Assembly: GCF_029633825.1 (NCBI RefSeq)
Contig: NZ_CP090640.1
Location: forward strand, 2,542,001 to 2,606,000
Length of the DNA stretch: 64,000 bases
From: Burkholderia contaminans
Lineage (GTDB): Bacteria; Pseudomonadota; Gammaproteobacteria; Burkholderiales; Burkholderiaceae
Reading direction: 5' to 3'
A program made the position numbers and the translations under genes. This document shows, one piece after another, positions 56,453 through 64,000 of the stretch (position 1 is the stretch's first letter; every line of letters begins with the position of its first letter). The notes beneath the pieces were generated by a model, which was not told the DNA's origin, did no database searches, and worked only from the letters and a program-made list of their open reading frames with translations.

Positions 56453-58408
56453 TCAGGCCGCGGCGGCGCGCGCCGCGGCACGGCGGCCGAGCCACGCGTC
56501 GACCAGCTGCGCGAAGTTGCCGGCGACTTCGTCGATCAGCGCCTGGTCGTCGATCCGGCCGGCGAACCAGTTCAGCGATGCATCGGCCCACAGCGTGCGC
56601 CCGACCATGAAGCCCTTGACGATCGGGTTGGTCGCCGAGCGGAAGCTGTCGACGAGGTATTGCAGCGGCTGGTTCAGCCCGAGGATCACCGCGCCGCGGC
56701 AATACGGGTCGCGCTCGGCGATCAGCGCGGCGAGCCGCGTCCAGCCGTCGGCGGTGAGCGGCGTGAGCTTCCACCATTCGGGCTTCACGCCGAGGTTGTA
56801 GAAGCGCGCGATCGTGCGCAGCACCGCGTCGTCCTCGGTGCCGGCCGGCGTGACCGCGCGCGGCGGAATCATTTCCAGCAGCAGTTCGTTGCCGCTGGCG
56901 CGCGTCGCTTCCCACAGTTCCAGCACGCGCTGCTCCTGTTCGACGCGCAGGTCGACCGGGTCGTCCGGGTGATAGTGCACGAGGCACTTCACGACCTGTT
57001 CGGTCGGCCAGTGCGTGAGCGACGAGCCGACCGAGCGCGTTTCGTCGAAACGCAGCGGCCGCGAGCCGGGCAGCTCGACCGGGCGGCCGACCCACCAGCC
57101 GCGTCCGGTCGCCGACGCGAGCGCGTCGCTGCCGTAGCCGCCGCCGTCGATCAGCACGCCGACGTGGCCCTCGATATGACGATCGCGCTCGACCTGTTCG
57201 ACCGCGCGCACGAGCAGGCGCTTCAATGTCTTGATCCGCGCTTCGTCCGCGCCGGCCTGCACCGCGAGTTCGTAGAACTGGCTGCGATGGTCGAACGCCA
57301 TCACGCACAGGTCGTCCCATTCGCGGCGCGGCACCGTCACGCGATGCAGGTGCGCGAGCGTGTGGTCGGCGTCGACCACCGGGTTGCGGCTGCCGTCGAA
57401 CCAGTGGGCAAGCTCTGCCGGCGTCGGCATCGCGGCGGAGCACGCGTGGCGCGACACGACGATCGCACCGCACGCGTTCGCGATGCGCGTCGATTCGGCC
57501 CAGTCGCGCCCGCGCAGCAGCCCCGACAGCAGGCCCGACAGGAACGCGTCGCCCGCGCCGAGCACGTTGAGCACCTCGACGCGTTCGCCGAGGAAGGTCG
57601 GCGCATCGTCGATGCGCTCGGGAATGTCGCCTTCGATCACGCAGCAGCCGAGCGCGCCGCGCTTGACGACCAGCGTCGCGTTCGTGATCTTGCGTACCGC
57701 CTGCAACGAGCCGATCACGTCGTGCGGCACGCCGCCCGCGATCAGGAATTCCTCCTCGGTGCCGACCAGCAGGTCGAATTCGCCGAGCGCCTGCTGCAAT
57801 TGCCGCGTCACCTGCGCGTCCGGCACGTAGCGGTTTTCGCCCGCGCCGCGCGCGGTCAGCCCCCACAGCACCGGCCGGTAGTCGATGTCGAGGATCCGCA
57901 CGACGCCATGGCGGCGCGCATAGCCGAGCGCGGTCAGCGACGCCTCGCGCGTGCCCGGCGTCGACAAATGCGTGCCGGTGATCGCGAGCGCGCGGCAGCC
58001 GGCGATGAAGTCCTCGCTGATCTCGTCGGCGCGCACGGCCATGTCCGCGCAGTTCTCGCGCACGAACAGCAGCGGGAACGTGTCGCGATCCTTCAGCCCG
58101 AGCAGCACCAGCGCGGTGAGGCGTTCGCGGTCCGTCTGCAGCTGGCTCGTGTCGCAGCCTTCACGCTCGAGCGTCTCGCGCAGGAAGCGGCCCATCTGTT
58201 CGTCGCCGACGCGCGAGATCATCGCGGTCTTCAGCCCGAGCCGGGCCACGCCGAACGCGACGTTGCCGGACGAGCCGCCGAGATACATCTGGAAACTGCG
58301 CGCGTCTTCCAGGCGGCTGCCGTACTGCTGCGCATAGAGATCCACGGCCACGCGGCCGAGGCAGGCGAGATCGATGGGGCGGTCACTCGGAAAGTTCAGC
58401 AGGCTCAT
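56453..58408 (-). CDS. iolC: Bifunctional 5-dehydro-2-deoxygluconokinase / DUF2090 aldolase-like protein (IolC-IolJ fusion)
   Basis: Residues about 1-325 are a PfkB-type kinase (LGGSSGNVAFGVARLG; catalytic DTGAGD-type motif as NVLGAGDAFLSGLLSGLL), which phosphorylates 2-deoxy-5-keto-gluconate. Residues about 335-640 are a DUF2090 domain (VMAFDHRSQF, YHPDDPVDLRVEQ, EMIPPRAV), similar to the IolJ-type aldolase; in proteobacteria this fusion performs both the kinase step and the cleavage. The 651-residue size equals kinase plus aldolase. ATG 58408 begins the iolC operon and faces the ABC transporter genes. An iolJ gene is not seen elsewhere in the window. Confidence 0.9.
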   Translation of the reverse strand: MSLLNFPSDRPIDLACLGRVAVDLYAQQYGSRLEDARSFQMYLGGSSGNVAFGVARLGLKTAMISRVGDEQMGRFLRETLEREGCDTSQLQTDRERLTALVLLGLKDRDTFPLLFVRENCADMAVRADEISEDFIAGCRALAITGTHLSTPGTREASLTALGYARRHGVVRILDIDYRPVLWGLTARGAGENRYVPDAQVTRQLQQALGEFDLLVGTEEEFLIAGGVPHDVIGSLQAVRKITNATLVVKRGALGCCVIEGDIPERIDDAPTFLGERVEVLNVLGAGDAFLSGLLSGLLRGRDWAESTRIANACGAIVVSRHACSAAMPTPAELAHWFDGSRNPVVDADHTLAHLHRVTVPRREWDDLCVMAFDHRSQFYELAVQAGADEARIKTLKRLLVRAVEQVERDRHIEGHVGVLIDGGGYGSDALASATGRGWWVGRPVELPGSRPLRFDETRSVGSSLTHWPTEQVVKCLVHYHPDDPVDLRVEQEQRVLELWEATRASGNELLLEMIPPRAVTPAGTEDDAVLRTIARFYNLGVKPEWWKLTPLTADGWTRLAALIAERDPYCRGAVILGLNQPLQYLVDSFRSATNPIVKGFMVGRTLWADASLNWFAGRIDDQALIDEVAGNFAQLVDAWLGRRAAARAAAA

Positions 58409-58725
58409 ATCACGTGTCACGCTCGCGGCCGGCGTTCGGCGATGCCGGCAGATTAGGGGACCGAACCTCTGGCGGCGATCCGCCCCGTGTGCTGCACGAC
58501 GCGGGGCTGCCTGCCGCAAGGAATCGGGCTACGGAACGGAGTCTAGACTTTTTGGAAATCCAGTTCCCTAGGTGAAATCACGTAGAAATAAATTTCCAAA
58601 TTTTCGAGGAAGTGATCTACAGTTTCATCCGGATGCTTCAGTCCCGATCGGACCAGATCGGACTCGGCCCGGCGGCGCGCAACGCGCCGTCTTCCGCCCC
58701 CCGGAGATGAGGAGACAGATTGATC
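58409..58725. promoter_or_regulatory. Divergent inositol control region with IolR-type sites
   Basis: The 317-bp gap between iolC and the transporter genes has no gene. At 58554-58567 is GGAA-N6-TTCC, the palindrome bound by RpiR-family IolR in rhizobia and related bacteria; at 58584-58597 is a second copy with one change (AGAA-N6-TTCC), 30 bp from the first. These sit inside a larger inverted repeat with arms TTTGGAAAT (58551-58559) and its complement (58592-58600). The AT-rich zone around 58545-58615 probably contains the promoters for both directions. No iolR gene is in the window. Confidence 0.7.
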
Positions 58726-59652
58726 ATGAAGACCAAGCTGATGGCCGTCGCGGCCGCCGCGATCCTGGCAGCGCCGCTCGCGCATGCCGAGAAGATCGGC
58801 GTGACGATGGCGTCGTTCGACGACACGTTCCTGACCATCCTGCGCAACAGCATCGCCGATTCGGCGAAGAAGGACGGTGCGACGGCGCAGATCGAGGACG
58901 GCGGCAACGACGTCGGCAAGCAGTTGAGCCAGGTCCAGAACATGATCGCGCAGAAGGTCGACGCGATCATCGTGAATCCGGTCGATACCGACGCGACGCC
59001 GAAGATCACGAAGATGGTGACCGCGGCGAAGATTCCGCTCATCTACGTGAACCGCAAGCCGGTCGATTTCGACAAGCTGCCGGCCGGCGTCGCGGTCGTC
59101 GCCTCCGACGAAAAGCAGTCGGGCACGCTGCAGGCGCGCCAGGTGTGCAAGCTGCTCGGCGGCAAGGGCGACCTCCTCGTGCTGATGGGCGAGTTGTCCA
59201 ACGAATCGGCGCGCGCCCGCACCAAGGACATCGAGGACGTGATCGCGACGAAGGATTGCTCGGGCATGAAGATCGTCGACAAGCGCGAAGGCAAATGGAG
59301 CCGCACGCAGGGCCAGGACATCACGATGAACTGGCTGAGCTCCGGCACGAAGTTCGACGCGATCGTCTCGAACAACGACGAGATGGCGATCGGCGCGATC
59401 AACGCGCTGAAGGCCGCGCGCAAGCTCACGCCGAAGACGGTCGTCGCCGGCATCGACGCGACGCCGGACGGGCTGGCCGCGATGAAGGCCGGCGAGCTGA
59501 AGGTGTCCGTGTACCAGAACGCATCCGGCCAGGGGCAGCAGGCCGTCGCGGCCGCGCTCAAGCTCGCGAAGAAGCAGCCCGTCGACCGCTACGTGAACGT
59601 GCCGTTCGAGCTCGTGACGCCCGAGAACATGAACCAGTACGCGAAGCACTGA
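58726..59652 (+). CDS. Sugar (inositol) ABC transporter substrate-binding protein
   Basis: A 308-residue periplasmic binding protein of the ribose/galactose class. Signal peptide to about AHA (residue 22), then a two-lobe Venus-flytrap body ([22 protein letters not shown] opening, [33 protein letters not shown]). ATG 58726 has a GGAG site 11 bases upstream. Divergent from iolC and first of the transporter genes, so inositol or its epimers are the natural ligand. A 12-bp-stem hairpin follows its stop, likely increasing its level over the membrane subunits. Confidence 0.92.
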   Translation: MKTKLMAVAAAAILAAPLAHAEKIGVTMASFDDTFLTILRNSIADSAKKDGATAQIEDGGNDVGKQLSQVQNMIAQKVDAIIVNPVDTDATPKITKMVTAAKIPLIYVNRKPVDFDKLPAGVAVVASDEKQSGTLQARQVCKLLGGKGDLLVLMGELSNESARARTKDIEDVIATKDCSGMKIVDKREGKWSRTQGQDITMNWLSSGTKFDAIVSNNDEMAIGAINALKAARKLTPKTVVAGIDATPDGLAAMKAGELKVSVYQNASGQGQQAVAAALKLAKKQPVDRYVNVPFELVTPENMNQYAKH

Positions 59653-59670
59653 CCGGTGATCCGTTGAACT

Positions 59671-59699
59671 GCGCGAACCCGGCGCGACCGGGTTCGCGC
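59671..59699 (+). other. Intercistronic stem-loop after the binding-protein gene
   Basis: A perfect 12-bp stem (GCGCGAACCCGG and its complement) with a 5-base loop lies 18 bp after the binding-protein stop and 21 bp before the ATPase ATG. With no T-run, it is more like a 3'-end-stabilising or processing hairpin than a terminator, the usual way such operons make more binding protein than ATPase. Confidence 0.75.
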
Positions 59700-59720
59700 G
59701 CGACTTGTCGAGGAACGTCC

Positions 59721-61304
59721 ATGTTTACAGCCAGAGTCGCGCGCCCGATGGCCGGCGACGATGCGCGGGCCGCTTCGTCCGGCTCGACCGGCGTGTCGGC
59801 CCCGCCGGCTTCTTCCGCGGCCGACTGCGTGCTCGAAGTGCGCGGCGTCGGCAAGTCCTTTCCGGGCGTCGTCGCGCTCGACGGCGTGCAGTTCCGCGTG
59901 CGTCGCGGCACCGTCCATGCGCTGATGGGCGAGAACGGCGCGGGCAAGTCGACGCTGATGAAGATCATCGCGGGCGTCTACACGCCCGACCAGGGCGAGA
60001 TCCTGATCAACGGCGAGCCGGTCGTGCTGAACGGCCCGCTCGACGCGCTCGACCGCGGCATCGCGATGATCCACCAGGAACTCAACCTGATGCCGTACAT
60101 GACGGTCGCGGAGAACATCTGGATCCGCCGCGAACCGAAGAACCGCTTCGGGCTGATCGATCACGCCGCGCTGCGCCGCCAGACGGCCGCGCTGTTCGAG
60201 CGGCTGTCGATCGACATCGATCCGGAAACCGACGTGCGCACGCTGACGGTCGCGAGCCGCCAGATGGTCGAGATCGCGAAGGCCGTGTCGTTCGACTCGG
60301 ACGTGCTGATCATGGACGAGCCCACCTCCGCGCTGACCGACAAGGAAGTCACGCACCTGTTCCGGATCATTCGCCAGCTGCGCGAGCAGGGCAAGGGCAT
60401 CGTCTACATCACGCACAAGATGAACGAGCTGTTCGAGATCGCCGACGAGTTCTCGGTGTTCCGCGACGGCAAGTACATCGGCACGCATGCATCGAGCGAC
60501 GTCACGCGCGACGACATCATCCGCATGATGGTCGGGCGCGAGATCACGCAGATGTTCCCGAAGGAGGAGGTGCCGATCGGCGAGGTCGTGCTGTCGGTGA
60601 AGAACCTCGGCGTCGACGGCGTGTTCCGCGACGTGAGCTTCGAGCTGCGCGCGGGCGAGATCCTCGGCGTGGCCGGCCTCGTCGGCTCGGGGCGCTCGAA
60701 CGTCGCGGAGGCGCTGTTCGGCGTCGTGCCGGCCACGTCGGGCGAGATCCGCATCGACGGCAAGCCGGTGCGCATCACGACGCCCGCGCAGGCGATGAAG
60801 CACGGGATGGCGTTCCTCACCGAGGATCGCAAGGACACCGGCTGCTTCCTGAATCTCGACCTGCTCGCCAACATGGAAGCCGCGGTGCTCAGCCACCGCT
60901 ACGTGAAGTTCAATTTCGTGCGGCAGGCGCAGCTGAAGCGCGACTGCGAGGAAATGAGCCGGATGCTGCGCGTGAAGTCGCCCGGGCTGCACGAGGAAAT
61001 CCAGAACCTGTCGGGCGGCAACCAGCAGAAGGTGCTGATCGGCCGGTGGCTCCTCACGCAGCCGCGCATCCTGATCCTCGACGAACCGACGCGCGGCATC
61101 GACGTCGGCGCGAAGGCCGAGATCCACCGGCTCGTCAGCGCACTCGCCGGCAAGGGCGTCGCGGTGCTGATGATCTCGTCGGAGATGCCGGAAGTGCTGG
61201 GAATGAGCGATCGCGTGATGGTGATGCACGAAGGGCGCATGACCGGCATCGTCGATCGCAAGGACGCCGACCAGGTCCGCATCATGGATCTCGCGTCGCG
61301 CTGA
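59721..61304 (+). CDS. Sugar (inositol) ABC transporter ATP-binding protein, double-cassette
   Basis: A 527-residue double ATPase of the RbsA/MglA kind. The first cassette has Walker [10 protein letters not shown] (70-78) and Walker [12 protein letters not shown]; the second has the expected degenerate P-loop ([12 protein letters not shown]) and a good LSGGNQQKV signature. An unusual N-terminal extension of about 35 Ala/Ser-rich residues precedes the first fold. ATG 59721 has an AGGA site. Works with the next permease and the upstream binding protein. Confidence 0.93.
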   Translation: MFTARVARPMAGDDARAASSGSTGVSAPPASSAADCVLEVRGVGKSFPGVVALDGVQFRVRRGTVHALMGENGAGKSTLMKIIAGVYTPDQGEILINGEPVVLNGPLDALDRGIAMIHQELNLMPYMTVAENIWIRREPKNRFGLIDHAALRRQTAALFERLSIDIDPETDVRTLTVASRQMVEIAKAVSFDSDVLIMDEPTSALTDKEVTHLFRIIRQLREQGKGIVYITHKMNELFEIADEFSVFRDGKYIGTHASSDVTRDDIIRMMVGREITQMFPKEEVPIGEVVLSVKNLGVDGVFRDVSFELRAGEILGVAGLVGSGRSNVAEALFGVVPATSGEIRIDGKPVRITTPAQAMKHGMAFLTEDRKDTGCFLNLDLLANMEAAVLSHRYVKFNFVRQAQLKRDCEEMSRMLRVKSPGLHEEIQNLSGGNQQKVLIGRWLLTQPRILILDEPTRGIDVGAKAEIHRLVSALAGKGVAVLMISSEMPEVLGMSDRVMVMHEGRMTGIVDRKDADQVRIMDLASR

Positions 61305-61330
61305 GCCGAACCAAGATTGGAGACAAGGAA

Positions 61331-62356
61331 ATGGGCAACATGAACCCGGTCGCGGATGCGCAGACCATGACCCTCAAGACGCGGCACACGAAATGGCCGC
61401 CCGAGCTGAGCATCTTCCTCGTGCTCGTCGGCATCAGCCTGTTCTTCGAGATCGTCGGCTGGATCGTCGTCGGCCAGAGCTTCCTGTTCAACGCCGAGCG
61501 GCTCGAGATCATCGTGCTGCAGATGGCCGTGATCGGCATCATCGCCGTCGGCGTGAACCTCGTGATCATCACCAGCGGGATCGACCTGTCGTCGGGCTCG
61601 GTCGTGGCCGCCGCGGCGGTCGTCTCGGCGAGTCTCGCGCAGGTGTCCGACTTCCCGCGCGCGGTGTTTCCGCACCTGACCGACCTGCCGATCATCTGGC
61701 CCGTGCTCGCCGGCGTGTGCGTCGGGCTGCTGGTCGGCTTGCTGAACGGCTCGCTGATCGCGATGACGGGCATCCCGCCGTTCATCGCGACGCTCGGCAC
61801 GATGGTCGCCGCGCGCGGCTTCGCGAAGTGGTTCACGAACGGGATGCCGGTGTCGATGCTGACCGACCAGTTCGCGGCCATCGGCGCAGGCGCCAATCCG
61901 GTGATCATCTTTGTCGTGATCGCCGCGATCTTCCACGTCGTGCTGCGCTACACGCGCTTCGGCAAGTACACGTATGCGATCGGCGCGAACCGTCATGCGG
62001 CCGTCGTGTCGGGCATCAACGTCACGCGCCACCTGATCTTCGTCTACGCGATCGCGGGCCTGCTGAGCGGGATCGCCGGCACCGTGACGGCCGCGCGCGC
62101 GATTTCCGGCCAGTCGGGCATGGGCGTGATGTACGAGCTCGATGCGATCGCGGCGGTCGTGATCGGCGGCACGTCGCTGTCGGGCGGCCTCGGCCGCGTG
62201 ACGGGCACCGTGATCGGCGTGCTGATCCTCGGCGTGATGACGTCGGGCTTCACGTTCATCCGCATCGACGCGTACTACCAGGAGATGGTCAAGGGCGCGA
62301 TCATCGTCGCGGCCGTGATCGCCGACCAGTACCGCAATAAGAAGAAGCGCCGCTGA
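61331..62356 (+). CDS. Sugar (inositol) ABC transporter permease
   Basis: A 341-residue RbsC-type permease of about eight to ten helices with the family markers NLVIITSGIDLSSGSVVA and GMGVMYELDAIAAVVIGGTSLSGG. ATG 61331 follows an AAGGA site, 26 bp after the ATPase. It should form a homodimeric channel for the inositol transporter. Stop at 62356 is followed by a 43-bp gap and a TIM-barrel gene. Confidence 0.93.
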   Translation: MGNMNPVADAQTMTLKTRHTKWPPELSIFLVLVGISLFFEIVGWIVVGQSFLFNAERLEIIVLQMAVIGIIAVGVNLVIITSGIDLSSGSVVAAAAVVSASLAQVSDFPRAVFPHLTDLPIIWPVLAGVCVGLLVGLLNGSLIAMTGIPPFIATLGTMVAARGFAKWFTNGMPVSMLTDQFAAIGAGANPVIIFVVIAAIFHVVLRYTRFGKYTYAIGANRHAAVVSGINVTRHLIFVYAIAGLLSGIAGTVTAARAISGQSGMGVMYELDAIAAVVIGGTSLSGGLGRVTGTVIGVLILGVMTSGFTFIRIDAYYQEMVKGAIIVAAVIADQYRNKKKRR

Positions 62357-62399
62357 GCGCGCGCATGAGCCCGGAACCCCTGTTCGCGAAGGAAGCCCG

Positions 62400-64000
<1,601 letters not shown>

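Overview
The window is high-GC, tightly packed DNA with the gene families and codon habits of a Burkholderia-group betaproteobacterium, most likely of the B. cepacia complex. This placement is inferred from gene content (bcs order, YbfB-type MFS, AlgE-type porin, AcpA-type phosphatase, inositol cluster); no rRNA or tRNA gene was seen to confirm it. No insertion sequence, prophage, CRISPR array or other mobile element was found, so this reads as chromosomal backbone with accessory metabolic modules.

Layout. (1) 1-5.0 kb: a lipid-type module with a divergent PlsC-like acyltransferase, then homologues of E. coli YnbA, YnbC and YnbD and a small membrane protein. (2) 5.05-21.3 kb: a GAF-GGDEF diguanylate cyclase divergent from a complete E. 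coli-type cellulose operon in the order bcsB-Z-C-E-F-Q-A-G-R. The operon has c-di-GMP receptors (PilZ on BcsA, RxGD motif in BcsE) and the BcsG modification enzyme. bcsC, bcsQ and the ynbD homologue carry frame disruptions, six in total, mostly at short homopolymers. (3) 21.3-26.8 kb: pirin, OsmC, a CPA1 antiporter, two XapX proteins, an isochorismatase-fold hydrolase and a LysR regulator. (4) 26.6-32.3 kb: a tightly coupled operon (XapX, amidohydrolase with a Cys/His-rich tail, DoxX, secreted VOC protein, YoaK-like protein, AlgE-like porin) that looks like an uptake and degradation route for an unknown compound. (5) 32.4-36.6 kb: an AcpA-type phosphatase divergent from a di-haem peroxidase with four 11-bp-spaced Pho-box-like units between them, then two small genes. 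(6) 36.7-46.9 kb: housekeeping genes (glnS, alaS) with an OsmB-like lipoprotein, a hydrolase, a CoA-transferase, a LysR/MFS pair and a NUDIX protein. (7) 47.0-52.6 kb: a thioesterase followed by livHMGF without a binding protein, then an SDR and a UPF0303 protein. (8) 52.7-64.0 kb: a divergent myo-inositol regulon. iolC(-J fusion)-iolD-iolE-iolB lies on the minus strand; a sugar ABC transporter, an isomerase and iolG (cut by the window end) lie on the plus strand. The shared control region contains GGAA-N6-TTCC sites of the type bound by RpiR-family IolR.

Working together: the cyclase could supply c-di-GMP to the adjacent cellulose synthase. The inositol transporter brings in substrate, IolG oxidises it, and IolE, IolD, IolB and the IolC fusion carry it to C3 units; iolA is not in the window. 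Indels in bcsC and bcsQ mean that, as written, cellulose export would be non-functional unless they are sequencing errors.
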